From Arachnia propionica (GTDB lineage: Bacteria; Actinomycetota; Actinomycetes; Propionibacteriales; Propionibacteriaceae), in assembly GCF_003932785.1 (NCBI RefSeq), contig NZ_RQYT01000001.1:212662-276661 (forward strand): a stretch of DNA of 64,000 nt, in the 5' to 3' direction. Under the pieces are notes generated by a model. It was not told the origin of the DNA, ran no database searches, and was given only the letters and a program-made list of their open reading frames with translations. Below are positions 10,199-19,576 of the stretch, piece after piece. Position 1 is the first letter of the stretch, and every line of letters starts with the position of its first letter. The position numbers and the translations under genes were made by a program.

Positions 10199-10957
10199 TC
10201 AGCGGGCCAGCTTGGCGAAGTTCTCGTAGCCCTCGACCTCGAGCCGTTCCGCCAGCTCCTTGCCGCCCTGCTCGACGATGCGGCCGTCGACGAAGACATG
10301 GACGAAGGTCGGCTCGATGTAGCGCAGGATGCGGGTGTAGTGGGTGATGAGCAGCACGGCGCGGTCGCCCTGGGCGGTGTACCGGTTCACGCCGTCGGAG
10401 ACGACGCGCAGGGCGTCGATGTCCAGGCCGGAGTCGGTCTCGTCGAGGATGGCGGCCTTGGGGTTGAGCAGTTCCAGCTGCGCGATCTCGTGCCGCTTCT
10501 TCTCGCCGCCCGAGAACCCTTCGTTGACGGAACGTCCGGAGAAGGACTTGTCGAGCTGCATGCCGCCAAGCGCGGCCTCGACGTCCTTGACCCAGGTGCG
10601 GATCTTCGGGGCCTCACCGTCGAGCGCGGTCTTGGCGGTGCGCAGGAAGTTGGCCACCGAGACGCCGGGCACCTCGACGGGGTACTGCATGGCGAGGAAG
10701 AGGCCGGCGCGGGCGCGCTCGTCGACGGTCAGCTCGGTGAGCTCGACCCCGTCGAGGGTGACCGAACCGGAGGTGATCTCGTACTTCGGATGACCCGCGA
10801 TGGAGTAGGCGAGCGTGGACTTGCCGGAGCCGTTGGGGCCCATGATGGCGTGGACCTCGCCGGGGTTCACGGTGAGGTTGACGCCCTTGAGGATCTGCTT
10901 GGGACCCTCCTCGGTCAGGACGTCGACGTGCAGGTCGGAGATGACGAGCTTGGACAT
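10199..10957 (-). CDS. sufC: SufC Fe-S assembly ATPase
   Basis: A 252-residue ABC-type ATPase of the SufBC2D scaffold, where ATP hydrolysis drives the conformational change for cluster assembly. It has Walker A GPNGSGKST (near residue 37), the SufC-type signature EGFSGGEKKR, and Walker B AAILDETDSGLDIDALR, in which the DETDSGLD motif is specific to SufC. The H-motif is LITHYTRIL. There is no membrane domain. It follows the Rieske gene by 5 bp and precedes sufS. ATG 10957 matches the family N terminus (MSKLVISDLHV). Confidence 0.95.
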   Translation of the reverse strand: MSKLVISDLHVDVLTEEGPKQILKGVNLTVNPGEVHAIMGPNGSGKSTLAYSIAGHPKYEITSGSVTLDGVELTELTVDERARAGLFLAMQYPVEVPGVSVANFLRTAKTALDGEAPKIRTWVKDVEAALGGMQLDKSFSGRSVNEGFSGGEKKRHEIAQLELLNPKAAILDETDSGLDIDALRVVSDGVNRYTAQGDRAVLLITHYTRILRYIEPTFVHVFVDGRIVEQGGKELAERLEVEGYENFAKLAR

Positions 10958-10962
10958 GGGTA

Positions 10963-11292
10963 TCAGGACTCCTGGATGTTCGGGATGGGGTGGTCGAGGT
11001 CGACGAGGATCTGGTCGTCGGCGATCCTGACCGGGTAGACGGGGACGGGTTCGGTGGCCGGGAGGCACAGCGGCTGCCCGGATCTCAGGTCGAAGCGGGA
11101 GCCGTGGAGATAGCACTCGATGGTGCCCCCCTCGACGTCGCCCTCACTCAGCGCGACATGGCCGTGGCTGCACAGGTTGTGGATGGCGTAGTACTCGCCC
11201 TCGTGCCTGACGATGGCCAGTTCGTGCTCGTCGATGGCGAGCGGGGTGTCATCCACCAGCTCGTCCACCTCGGCGACGGCGATGAAGGTCAC
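10963..11292 (-). CDS. Rieske [2Fe-2S] ferredoxin within the suf operon
   Basis: A 109-residue soluble Rieske-type protein resembling ferredoxin components of non-haem iron oxygenases. Both ligand motifs are intact: CSH (Cys41, His43) and CYLH (Cys60, His63). It starts with GTG at 11292, overlapping the sufD stop by 4 nt (GTGA), and ends 5 bp before sufC, so it is embedded in the suf operon. A Rieske gene between sufD and sufC is common in actinobacteria. Its role there is unproven; electron supply to cluster assembly or iron reduction are the usual suggestions. Confidence 0.92.
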   Translation of the reverse strand: MTFIAVAEVDELVDDTPLAIDEHELAIVRHEGEYYAIHNLCSHGHVALSEGDVEGGTIECYLHGSRFDLRSGQPLCLPATEPVPVYPVRIADDQILVDLDHPIPNIQES

Positions 11293-12458
11293 GACTGCTC
11301 CTCGAGCAGCTTCGCGGCCAGCGCCAGCTCCTTCTCCACCTGCTCCTGCAGACGTTCCTCCACCTCGGCGACACCGATGCGCCGGATGATGTCGTTGAAG
11401 AAGCCGTGGACGACGAGACGTCGGGCCTCGGCCTCGGGGATGCCTCGGGAACGCAGGTAGAACAGTTGGAGATCGTCGAACCGACCGGTGGTGGAGCTGT
11501 GGCCGGCCCCCTCGATCTCGCCGGTCTCGATCTCCAGGTTGGGGACCGAGTCGGCGCGGCAGCCGTCGGTGAGCACGAGGTTCTTGTTCGCCTCGTAGGT
11601 CTCGATGCCCTCGGCGACCTTGCGGATCAGGACGTCGCCGATCCACACCGAGTTGGCGCCCTCACCCTGGAGCGCGCCCCGGTAGTCCACGTTGGACTTG
11701 GTCCTCGGCGCGTTGTGGTCGACGAAGAGGCGGTGCTGGATGTGCTGTCCGGCGTCGACGAAGTAGATGCCGAACTGCTCGAGTTCCCCGCCCGGCCCGG
11801 CGAACCGGGCATTCTCCTGGAGCCGGATCACGTCCCCACCGAGAGAGGCCTGGACAGTGCGCACCCGGGCGTCGCGTCCGACCTCGAGGCTGATCTGGCC
11901 ACCGTGCCGTGCGTCGGCCTCCCAGTCGTTGACGAAGACGAGGTTGATCTCGGCCCCGTCGCCGACCCGGATGTCGTACTTGGCGGCGTAGGAGCCGGAT
12001 CCCTTGTAGTGGAACACGATGGTGGCCCGGGCGTTGGCCCCGACCTCCAGCACGAAGACCTCGGCGGCCTCGCCTCCGTTCCCGGTGCCGACGTGGACGT
12101 TCGCCTGCTCCAGTTCGGTCTCGGCCGGGATGCGCATGAGCGCCAGCTCCGCGCTCCGGGCCACGGCCAGAGCGGCGACGCGGTCCACAGGGGGCTCGAT
12201 CGCCAGTTTCGGCAGTTCGTCGATGGGAAGGAGCGTGAACTCGACCCCTTCCGGGGTCTCTCCTTCCCAGGTCAGCCCCGGCAGGGTCCCCCCCTCGGCC
12301 AGCAGGCCCTCGAGACGCTTCAGCGGGGTGAACCGCCAGATCTCCTCCAGCCCGGTGGGCCTCGGGTGATCGGCGACCTCCCAGGACGGGGTGGGGTGCA
12401 GGTGGGAGGCGACGGTCTCGACGGCGCCGGCCACGTTCGGTGCAGCAGTGGTGCTCAA
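11289..12458 (-). CDS. sufD: SufD Fe-S scaffold subunit
   Basis: A 389-residue SufD, which with SufB and two SufC forms the cluster scaffold. The protein has the SufBD right-handed beta-helix core (for example NVDYRGALQGEGANSVW and DSVPNLEIETGEIEGAGHSS) and the terminal helix bundle (FFNDIIRRIG...). The ENKNL-like segment and IEGAGHSSTTGRFDD are family signatures. I choose TTG 12458 as start: AGAGGA lies 8 nt upstream and no ATG or GTG is suitably placed. It lies 38 bp after sufB. Confidence 0.92.
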   Translation of the reverse strand: MSTTAAPNVAGAVETVASHLHPTPSWEVADHPRPTGLEEIWRFTPLKRLEGLLAEGGTLPGLTWEGETPEGVEFTLLPIDELPKLAIEPPVDRVAALAVARSAELALMRIPAETELEQANVHVGTGNGGEAAEVFVLEVGANARATIVFHYKGSGSYAAKYDIRVGDGAEINLVFVNDWEADARHGGQISLEVGRDARVRTVQASLGGDVIRLQENARFAGPGGELEQFGIYFVDAGQHIQHRLFVDHNAPRTKSNVDYRGALQGEGANSVWIGDVLIRKVAEGIETYEANKNLVLTDGCRADSVPNLEIETGEIEGAGHSSTTGRFDDLQLFYLRSRGIPEAEARRLVVHGFFNDIIRRIGVAEVEERLQEQVEKELALAAKLLEEQS

Positions 12459-12496
12459 CTTCTTGTTCCTCTTTGTCTTCTTGTTCGGGGCCGGGC

Positions 12497-13936
12497 TCAG
12501 CCGACCGCACCTTCCATCTGCAGCTCGATGAGCCGGTTGAGTTCCAGGGCGTACTCCATGGGGAGTTCCTTCGCGATGGGTTCGACGAAGCCGCGCACGA
12601 TCATCGCCATCGCCTCGTCCTCCTCCATGCCGCGGGACATGAGGTAGAACAGCTGGTCGTCGGACACCTTGGAGACGGTGGCCTCGTGGGCCATCGACAC
12701 GTCGTCCTCCCGCACATCGACGTAGGGGTAGGTGTCGGAGCGCGAGATGTTGTCCACCAGCAGGGCGTCGCACTTCACCGAGGATGCGGAGTGGTGTGCC
12801 CCGGCCTCGACCTGGACCAGGCCGCGGTAGGAGGCGCGGCCCCCACCGCGTGCCACGGACTTGGAGATGATCGACGACGAGGTGTGGGGGGCGCAGTGGA
12901 CCATCTTCGACCCGGCGTCCTGGTGCTGCCCCTCGCCGGCGAAGGCGATGGACAGGGTCTCGCCCCGGGCGTGCTCGCCCATGAGGTAGACGGCCGGGTA
13001 CTTCATGGTGACCTTGGAGCCGATGTTGCCGTCGATCCACTCCATCGTCGCGCCCTCCTCGCACACGGCGCGCTTGGTGACGAGGTTGTAGACGTTGTTG
13101 GACCAGTTCTGGATGGTGGTGTAGCGGCAGCGGGCGCCCTTCTTCACGATGATCTCCACCACGGCGGAGTGCAGGGAGTCCGACGAGTAGATGGGGGCGG
13201 TGCAGCCCTCGACGTAGTGGACGTAGGCGTCCTCGTCGACGATGATGAGCGTCCGCTCGAACTGCCCCATGTTCTCGGTGTTGATCCGGAAGTAGGCCTG
13301 GAGCGGGATCGTCACGTGGACGCCCTTCGGCACGTAGACGAAGGAGCCACCCGACCACACCGCGGTGTTGAGCGCGGCGAACTTGTTGTCGCCGGCGGGG
13401 ATGACGGTGGTGAAGTACTCCTTGAACAGCTCCGGGTGCTCCTTGAGCGCGGTGTCCGTGTCGAGGAAGATCACGCCCTGCCGTTCCAGCTCCTCGTTGA
13501 TCTTGTGGTAGACCACCTCGGACTCGTACTGGGCCGCGACCCCGGCGACGAGGCGGGCCTTCTCCGCCTCGGGGATGCCGAGCCGATCGTAGGTGTTCTT
13601 GATGTCCTCCGGCAGGTCATCCCAGGTCTGGGCCTGCTTCTCGGTGGAGCGGACGAAGTACTTGATGTTGTCGAAGTCGATCTCGTCGAGCTCGGCCCCC
13701 CACGTGGGCATGGGCTTCTTGTCGAAGAGCTTGAGTCCCTTGAGACGCAGGTCACGCATCCACTGGGGCTCGTCCTTCAGCTCGGAGATGTTCGCGACCA
13801 CGGCCTCACTCAGGCCACGCTGGGCTGCGGCGCCGGCGGCATCGGAGTCGTGCCAGCCGTACTGGTAGCCACTGAGGGCCTCCAGGTGCTCGTCCTGCGT
13901 GGCTCCAAGTCCTGGGGCCTGGTGGGTGGTCGTCAT
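12497..13936 (-). CDS. sufB: SufB Fe-S scaffold subunit
   Basis: A 479-residue SufB, the sulfur-accepting subunit of the SufBCD scaffold, of usual length. Characteristic segments include [48 protein letters not shown] and the C-terminal [17 protein letters not shown] followed by [22 protein letters not shown] precedes ATG 13936. The sufR stop is only 4 bp upstream, so both come from one transcript and SufB production is tied to its repressor. Confidence 0.96.
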   Translation of the reverse strand: MTTTHQAPGLGATQDEHLEALSGYQYGWHDSDAAGAAAQRGLSEAVVANISELKDEPQWMRDLRLKGLKLFDKKPMPTWGAELDEIDFDNIKYFVRSTEKQAQTWDDLPEDIKNTYDRLGIPEAEKARLVAGVAAQYESEVVYHKINEELERQGVIFLDTDTALKEHPELFKEYFTTVIPAGDNKFAALNTAVWSGGSFVYVPKGVHVTIPLQAYFRINTENMGQFERTLIIVDEDAYVHYVEGCTAPIYSSDSLHSAVVEIIVKKGARCRYTTIQNWSNNVYNLVTKRAVCEEGATMEWIDGNIGSKVTMKYPAVYLMGEHARGETLSIAFAGEGQHQDAGSKMVHCAPHTSSSIISKSVARGGGRASYRGLVQVEAGAHHSASSVKCDALLVDNISRSDTYPYVDVREDDVSMAHEATVSKVSDDQLFYLMSRGMEEDEAMAMIVRGFVEPIAKELPMEYALELNRLIELQMEGAVG

Positions 13937-13940
13937 ACGG

Positions 13941-14609
13941 TCACTTCCTAGTCTTGCTCGGGATGACGGGATTGGGGACGTGGGTGGTACAGACACCGTC
14001 GCCGTGGGCGATGGTGGCGAGCCGTTGCACGTGGCTGCCGAGCAGTCGGGAGAAGAGCTGTGTCTCCACCTCGCAGAACTGCGGGTACTCGGCCGCCACG
14101 TGGGCGACGGGGCAGTGGTGCTGGCAGATCTGGTCGCCGGAACGGACCGGCTTGATCGACGGGGCGTAGTTGGCCCCGAGGGCCTGGGTGAGGGCGTCGA
14201 TGGGCGACAGGGAGGGGTCCTCGGCCCGGAGCTCGTGGAAGCGCTGCTCGATCTCGTCAACGTGTTCGGCCGCGAGTTCGTGCATGGCCTCGGGCCCGGC
14301 GGCCTCGATGAGGCGCCGGATGGCCACGATGGCCAGTTCGTCGTAGGCCTGGTGGAAGTCGGCTCGGCCGGCGTCCGTGAGGAAGAACACCTTGGAGGGA
14401 CGGCCGCGCCCACGGCCGCCGTAGACCCGCTGCTCGCGGGAGTCGAGCGCCCCGGAGTCGGTGAGCGCGCCGAGGTGGCGTCGGATGGCCGCCGGCGTCA
14501 GGGAGAGGCGTTCGGCGAGTTCCCGGGCGGTGGAGGGGCCGTGCTCGAGGATGGAGCGGATGACCCGTTCGCGTGTGGAGTTGTCGGTATCGTGAACCGT
14601 GTCGTTCAT
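13941..14609 (-). CDS. sufR: SufR-type Fe-S-sensing transcriptional repressor
   Basis: A 222-residue regulator, first gene of the suf operon. A winged helix-turn-helix occupies about residues 12-75 ([20 protein letters not shown] as recognition region, then the [12 protein letters not shown] wing). A helical region follows, then a cysteine-rich C-terminal sensor with Cys162, Cys166, Cys179 and Cys207. In the SufR family such cysteines bind an Fe-S cluster, and the holo form represses suf; apo protein on iron limitation or oxidative stress relieves it. ATG 14609 has GGGAGGGGGAAGAG upstream. A perfect inverted repeat at 14655-14669 is its likely operator. Confidence 0.92.
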   Translation of the reverse strand: MNDTVHDTDNSTRERVIRSILEHGPSTARELAERLSLTPAAIRRHLGALTDSGALDSREQRVYGGRGRGRPSKVFFLTDAGRADFHQAYDELAIVAIRRLIEAAGPEAMHELAAEHVDEIEQRFHELRAEDPSLSPIDALTQALGANYAPSIKPVRSGDQICQHHCPVAHVAAEYPQFCEVETQLFSRLLGSHVQRLATIAHGDGVCTTHVPNPVIPSKTRK

Positions 14610-14654
14610 GACTCTTCCCCCTCCCGGCGATTTTGCGTACGCCAGTCTTGTCGA

Positions 14655-14669
14655 ATAGGCCCAGCCTAT
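14655..14669 (-). promoter_or_regulatory. Candidate SufR operator overlapping the suf promoter -10
   Basis: The perfect inverted repeat ATAGGC-N3-GCCTAT lies 46 bp upstream of the sufR start. Read on the minus strand it contains TAGGCT, a good actinobacterial -10 hexamer, so a repressor bound here would block the suf promoter. That it is the SufR site is inference from position and symmetry; the -35 is not clear. Confidence 0.5.
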
Positions 14670-14759
14670 CAAGCAAGGGAAACCTAAAAGACTGCGCTGC
14701 GGGCCGCGAGAGCCTGGCTCCGCGGAGTCGGGTACCCGTCATCCACCCAAGGAGCCCCC

Positions 14760-15920
14760 ATGAGGACCATCGGTTACGCAGTCGTCGGCACAGGATACTT
14801 CGGGGCCGAGCTGGCACGCACCCTCCAGGGACTGCCGGCGGCCCGGGTCACCGCCGTGCTCGATCCCGACAACGCTCACGCCGTCGCCGCTGAGATCGGT
14901 TGCGATGTCGAGACCAACCTCGACGCGCTCTCGTCCCGGCCGGATGTCGACGCGGTGATCGTGGCGTCGCCGAGCCATCGGCACAAGGATGCGGTGATGG
15001 CCGCGGCGCGTCACGGCCGCCACGTCATGTGCGAGAAGCCGATCGCCCTGACCCATGGGGACTGCGACGAGATGGTCAGCGCCGCGCAACGGGCCTCGAC
15101 GGTGTTCATGGCCGGACACATCATGCACTTCTTCGACGGGGTACGGCGCGTCAAGCGACTCATCGCCGACGGCGTCCTCGGGGAGCTGTTGTTCGCCCAT
15201 TCGGCGCGCAACGGCTGGGAGGAGCCGGGCCCCGAGGTGTCCTGGAAGAAGGGCCGGGCCACCTCGGGCGGCCACCTCTACCACCACATCCACGAACTGG
15301 ACTGCATCCAACACCTCATGGGACCGGCCACGAGGGTCTCCATGATGGGCGGACGCGTCGCCCACCGCGGCGACGACGCCTGGGACGAGGACGACCTGTT
15401 GCTGCTCCAGTTGGGATTCCGCGACGGCGGCCATGGCATCTGCGAGTACGGCAGCGCCTTCCGATGGCCGGAACACCACATCCTCATCCAGGGCACCCTG
15501 GGCGCGGCCCGGATCGACCTCATGGAGTCCACCGTCACGGTCCGCACGGCGGAGGATGAGGAGCGGTTCGGCCTGCACCGCAACCCGGTGGAGGACGAGG
15601 ACCGGGCCCGGATCTATCGCGCGAGGCAGGCCGACGGGGCGATCCAGTACGGGGCGCCGGGGCATCGGCCCCCGCTGTGGCTGCGCGGGGCGATCGAGGA
15701 GGAGCTGGCCTTCTTCAACGACGTGTTGCACGGCGCACCGGTCCCCGACGAGTTCGCTCCCCTGCTCACGGGAGAGGCGGCCCGGGACTCCATCGCCACC
15801 GCCGATGCCGCCACCCTCTCGCTGCGCCACGGACGAACGGTTGACATCGCCGAGATCACCGGCCGGGAAACGCAGCCGGGAGACCCGCGGGCAGCACAGG
15901 AAAACCCCCAGAAAACCTGA
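14760..15920 (+). CDS. Gfo/Idh/MocA family NAD(P)-dependent oxidoreductase
   Basis: A 386-residue oxidoreductase. The N-terminal Rossmann fold starts YAVVGTGYFGAELAR (GxGxxG at residues ~9-14), and the family motif CEKPIAL (around residue 93) contributes the catalytic lysine of the EKP triplet. The C-terminal alpha/beta domain includes GGHLYHHIHELDCIQHLMG, matching the GG.xxDxGxH-type substrate-binding helix with histidines. AAGGAG precedes ATG 14760. Such enzymes oxidise sugars, inositols or sugar phosphates; the substrate is not readable. It is divergent from the suf operon and shares its upstream region. Confidence 0.88.
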   Translation: MRTIGYAVVGTGYFGAELARTLQGLPAARVTAVLDPDNAHAVAAEIGCDVETNLDALSSRPDVDAVIVASPSHRHKDAVMAAARHGRHVMCEKPIALTHGDCDEMVSAAQRASTVFMAGHIMHFFDGVRRVKRLIADGVLGELLFAHSARNGWEEPGPEVSWKKGRATSGGHLYHHIHELDCIQHLMGPATRVSMMGGRVAHRGDDAWDEDDLLLLQLGFRDGGHGICEYGSAFRWPEHHILIQGTLGAARIDLMESTVTVRTAEDEERFGLHRNPVEDEDRARIYRARQADGAIQYGAPGHRPPLWLRGAIEEELAFFNDVLHGAPVPDEFAPLLTGEAARDSIATADAATLSLRHGRTVDIAEITGRETQPGDPRAAQENPQKT

Positions 15921-16048
15921 GAAATCATCAGGTTGGCCCCAGCCACATGAGGCGAGCTATTGTCCTTCGGAGGCCCCCTTCCCGGAACCACGCCGAGCAG
16001 GGAGTACCGCCCGGTGGATTTGGCCGAAACGACCAGCTAGGAGTCGCG

Positions 16049-16105
16049 ATGTCCGTGATCGCACATCCTCCCGCCGCGTCCCCGCGGCCGGCAGGAGGTG
16101 AGTGA
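16049..16105 (+). CDS. Possible 18-codon leader ORF before the 6-phosphogluconolactonase gene
   Basis: ATG 16049 follows TAGGAG with 5-nt spacing and opens an 18-codon frame (MSVIAHPPAASP...) whose TGA directly abuts the downstream GTG start; the two are in the same frame, separated only by that stop. It may be a translational coupler or simply chance. No sequence family is recognised. Confidence 0.25.
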   Translation: MSVIAHPPAASPRPAGGE

Positions 16106-16837
16106 GTGCGCACCCGCACCGTTCGGCTCAGTACTCCCGCGAAACTGGCGGGCCTGCTCGCCTCCCGACTCCTGGAGAAGCTGCTGGAGCTCCAGAAGGA
16201 TCGCGACGAGATCCACCTCTGCCTCACGGGAGGGAGCACCGCCGACCTCCTCTACGAACGTTTCGCGGAGTGTGCCGCCCAGGCCCCGCTCGACCTGTCG
16301 CGTCTCCACCTCTGGTGGGGGGATGAACGATTCGTCGCGGCGACGGATCCCGCACGCAACTCGCTCCAGGCCATCAGTCGCCTGGGGAAGACCCTGCCGG
16401 TCCAGACCGCGAAGATCCACATGATGGCCGCGAAGGAAGGTCGCGACGATCCTCATGACTCCGCCGTCGAGTACGCGGTCGAGTTGGGGGACGTCCACTT
16501 CGACATCACCCTGCTCGGCATGGGGCCCGACGGTCACGTCGCCTCCATCTTCCCCGGCCATCCGAGTTTCGACCCGACCAGCAAGACGGTCATCGGGGTC
16601 ACCGACTCCCCCAAGGCTCCGTCCGAACGCATCTCGTTGACCCTGCCCACCCTCAGCAGGTGCGATGAACTGTGGTTCATGGCGACCGGGGCCAACAAGG
16701 CCGAGATGATCGCGCGGGCGATCGACGGCGACGCCGCCATCCCCGCCGGGCACCCCAGGGGGGAGGTCGCCACGTACTGGTTCCTCGACGAGGCGGCCGC
16801 CTCGTCGCTGCCACCCCGCTTCGACTGCCAGCTCTGA
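16106..16837 (+). CDS. pgl: 6-phosphogluconolactonase
   Basis: A 243-residue 6-phosphogluconolactonase (DevB/SOL3 family) hydrolysing 6-phosphoglucono-1,5-lactone in the oxidative pentose phosphate pathway. Family motifs are LCLTGGSTADLLYERF (phosphate binding), LWWGDERFVAATDPARNS, and LLGMGPDGHVASIFPGHP with the catalytic histidine. AGGAGG sits 7 nt before GTG 16106. In many actinobacteria pgl follows zwf and opcA in a tal-tkt cluster. Here neither is adjacent; a dehydrogenase-like Gfo/Idh gene lies upstream instead, separated by 185 bp. No terminator is evident downstream. Confidence 0.93.
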   Translation: MRTRTVRLSTPAKLAGLLASRLLEKLLELQKDRDEIHLCLTGGSTADLLYERFAECAAQAPLDLSRLHLWWGDERFVAATDPARNSLQAISRLGKTLPVQTAKIHMMAAKEGRDDPHDSAVEYAVELGDVHFDITLLGMGPDGHVASIFPGHPSFDPTSKTVIGVTDSPKAPSERISLTLPTLSRCDELWFMATGANKAEMIARAIDGDAAIPAGHPRGEVATYWFLDEAAASSLPPRFDCQL

Positions 16838-17014
16838 GGGGCCCGACCCCGGCATCCGACGCCCATCTCCCCCACCCGGCCACAAGGCCCGCGGGTCGGC
16901 GGAATCACGGCTGAATGAACGACACATCCGGACCCCAAACCCTGTCCCCGAGTGTTAGGTTCGTTGCTGGATCGGTCATCCACCATCCGCTCCCCTTGTC
17001 TTCGAGGAGTTGAG

Positions 17015-19576
17015 TTGCGTACGCGTGTGACAGTTGTCGTGGCCGGGTTCGTGGCCATCGGACTCATCGTTCTGGGAATGGTGCTCCAGCGCCCCCAGGC
17101 AGAATCAGGTCCGACCCCCTCCTCCCCGTCGGGGTCCCGGTCCGTCCCACCGTCCGCCACGGCCTCCGCCACCCCCACCCCGTCGGTGGTCCCGAACGAC
17201 GCCACGTCCATGACGACGCCGAGCCCCGCCGAGGTGTCCCCCGACCCCCAGGAACAGACGAGTTCGGAGATCACGATTCAGCTCCGGGGGCCGGTCGAGC
17301 TGGCCGCGGAGAACGTCTCCGAGGCCGCCATCCAGCAGGCCATGGAGATCATCAGCGCCGCGGGCGGCTCGGTCGCGACGACACCGCCTGCGGCTGCGGA
17401 CAGCACCGCCGCACCGGCCGCGCCCACCTCGACGACGACCGACCCCGTCCCCGGCGATGGCGCCCCGGCACCGGCCCCGACGACCACGACGGCACAGCCC
17501 CCCACGAGTGCCCCGGCACCCGACCCCACGGCTCCGGCTCCCACCGCGAGCGCACCGTTGCCGGTGCGGCTCATGATCGGGGTCGGCCCTGACAGCCCGG
17601 CGCTGCCCGAGGGTGTGGCACCGCCCGCCGAGTCGGAGGGCTACGTCCTCGCCACCTCCGTCGACGCCGAGGGGCCGACGGTCCGTGTGGTCGGCACCGA
17701 CGAGGACGGCCTCCATCACGGCCTGCAGACCCTCGGCACGCTCGAGTCCGAGGGTGTCGCGCCCAACACCGTGATCCGGGACTTCCCGCGCATGCGGACC
17801 CGCGGCATCGTCGAGGGCTTCTACGGCCCGCCGTGGACGCTGCAGGAGCGCATCGACATCCTGCGGTGGTCGGCTCGGCACCGGCTCAACACCTACATGT
17901 ACGCCCCGAAGGACGACGTCCACCTGCGCGATCAGTGGCGGGAACCCTACCCCAAGGAGCAGCTGGCCGAGCTGCGGAAGTTCGCCGACGCGGCACGCGC
18001 CAACCGCATCAGGCTCATCGCGACGCTGTCCCCCGGACTCGACATCTGCTACTCCAGCGAGGAGGACTTCCAGGCCGCCGTGGCGAAGTTCGAGGCGTTG
18101 CGGGGGGTCGGGTTCACGGCCTTCAGCATCGCGCTCGACGACATCAACGCAAGCCGCATGTGTGCCGAGGACCAGAAGATCGGTGGTGGCGGCAGCGCCC
18201 AGGAGCGGGTCGCCAGGGCCCAGGCCCACTTCGTCAACCGCGTGCAGCGCGAGTACCTGTCCGCCAAGAGGCTGCCGGATCTCGTGCTCACGCCGACCAA
18301 GTACCACGGCGCCGAGGCCGACCCGGCCCGGACGGCCCTGTCCGTGAACCTTGATGACAAGGTGGCCCAGGTGTGGACCGGCGACGGCATCGTCGACGAC
18401 GAGATCACCGCCGAGGAGGTCAAGAAGGCCACGACGTCCTTCCACGGCTCGAAGCTGCTGCTGTGGGACAACTTCCCCGTCAACGACGGCGATCTCGACC
18501 GGTTGTTCCTCGGCCCGATCCCGAAGCGGGACGCCGCTCTCCACCAGCAGTTCGAGGGCATCCTCGTCAATCCGATGCTGCAGGCCTACGCCTCGATGCC
18601 CGCCATCGCCGCGTACGGCAGCTACACCTGGTACGGCCCGAAACACGACGCGGACAAGGCGCGACTGGCCGCCGTCGATCAGCTCGTCGGGGTCAGGAAT
18701 CAACCCAACGTGGCCGCCCTCATGGACGTGGTCAGTTCGTGGCGGTACTCCTCCACCACCACCCCCAGCGAGTTGGGCACCGAACTCGCGGCCTTCAACG
18801 ATGCACTCGAGGCGAAGGACGCGGACGGGCTCGCGGCGGCCGAGGAGAAGCTGCGCAACCGGCTCGAGCTCCTCAGCGGGGCCCCTGCCGTGTTGGAGAA
18901 GGCAGCCTCGAAGGGCTTCGCCGAGGACCTCATGCCCTGGGCGAGGACCGCAGCCGACCTGGCGGATGCGGCGCTCGAGGCAATCGAGGTGAAGAAGAGT
19001 GTGGCCAACCGGAACCCGTCCCCTGCGGCTCCTGCCCTGAAACGGATGTCGGAGGCGCGTTGGCGTGCCGGCGAGACCGTCGACGGTGTGGCACCCACGG
19101 TGGGCGACGGTGCCCTCCAGGTGTTCGTCGGCGAGGCAGAGGCGGCATGGGAGAACGCAACCGGCCACACCGCCCCGGAGCAACGCTCGAAGCCGCGGGC
19201 CAGCACGAACCTCGGCCAGTGGGACGCGCATCCGGTGGAGGCCGCCGTCGACGGAAAGCCAGGCACGGCGTGGGTCTCGAGGTTCGGCCCCGATGAGAAC
19301 TCCGAGTTCCTCGTGGATCTGGGTCGCGAACGCGCAGTGAGCGAGGTGAAGCTGCTCCAGGCCGGTACGGGGGACACGGCCGGGGACTTCGTCCACAACG
19401 GGGTCCTGGAGGTCTCCGCCGACGGCGCGGAATGGACGCAGCTGGGCCGGATCAATCGGGCCGAGGTCACCCTGTCCGCCCCCGCGGACACGAGGGCACG
19501 CTACGTGAGGATCAGCGCATCGGCCCCCAACCCTGACGGTCAGTGGGTGCAGATCAACGAGGTCATCGTCAAGTGA
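17015..19576 (+). CDS. Membrane-anchored GH84 beta-N-acetylglucosaminidase with CBM32-like domain
   Basis: An 853-residue surface enzyme. Residues ~4-25 form an uncleaved signal anchor (VTVVVAGFVAIGLIVLGMVL). A Ser/Thr/Pro/Ala-rich region, low in complexity in two blocks, extends to about residue 185. A small N-terminal domain of the family precedes the GH84 barrel, which begins near residue 256 (RTRGIVEGFYGPPWTLQER). The catalytic Asp pair is Asp375-Asp376 in SIALDDIN. The C terminus (~725-853) is an F5/8-type (CBM32-like) jelly roll. GH84 enzymes remove beta-linked GlcNAc from mucins, hyaluronan or O-GlcNAc proteins, so host-glycan use is plausible. TTG 17015 follows GAGGAG and gives a good signal anchor; an in-frame ATG at 16952 is less likely. 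Confidence 0.9.
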   Translation: MRTRVTVVVAGFVAIGLIVLGMVLQRPQAESGPTPSSPSGSRSVPPSATASATPTPSVVPNDATSMTTPSPAEVSPDPQEQTSSEITIQLRGPVELAAENVSEAAIQQAMEIISAAGGSVATTPPAAADSTAAPAAPTSTTTDPVPGDGAPAPAPTTTTAQPPTSAPAPDPTAPAPTASAPLPVRLMIGVGPDSPALPEGVAPPAESEGYVLATSVDAEGPTVRVVGTDEDGLHHGLQTLGTLESEGVAPNTVIRDFPRMRTRGIVEGFYGPPWTLQERIDILRWSARHRLNTYMYAPKDDVHLRDQWREPYPKEQLAELRKFADAARANRIRLIATLSPGLDICYSSEEDFQAAVAKFEALRGVGFTAFSIALDDINASRMCAEDQKIGGGGSAQERVARAQAHFVNRVQREYLSAKRLPDLVLTPTKYHGAEADPARTALSVNLDDKVAQVWTGDGIVDDEITAEEVKKATTSFHGSKLLLWDNFPVNDGDLDRLFLGPIPKRDAALHQQFEGILVNPMLQAYASMPAIAAYGSYTWYGPKHDADKARLAAVDQLVGVRNQPNVAALMDVVSSWRYSSTTTPSELGTELAAFNDALEAKDADGLAAAEEKLRNRLELLSGAPAVLEKAASKGFAEDLMPWARTAADLADAALEAIEVKKSVANRNPSPAAPALKRMSEARWRAGETVDGVAPTVGDGALQVFVGEAEAAWENATGHTAPEQRSKPRASTNLGQWDAHPVEAAVDGKPGTAWVSRFGPDENSEFLVDLGRERAVSEVKLLQAGTGDTAGDFVHNGVLEVSADGAEWTQLGRINRAEVTLSAPADTRARYVRISASAPNPDGQWVQINEVIVK

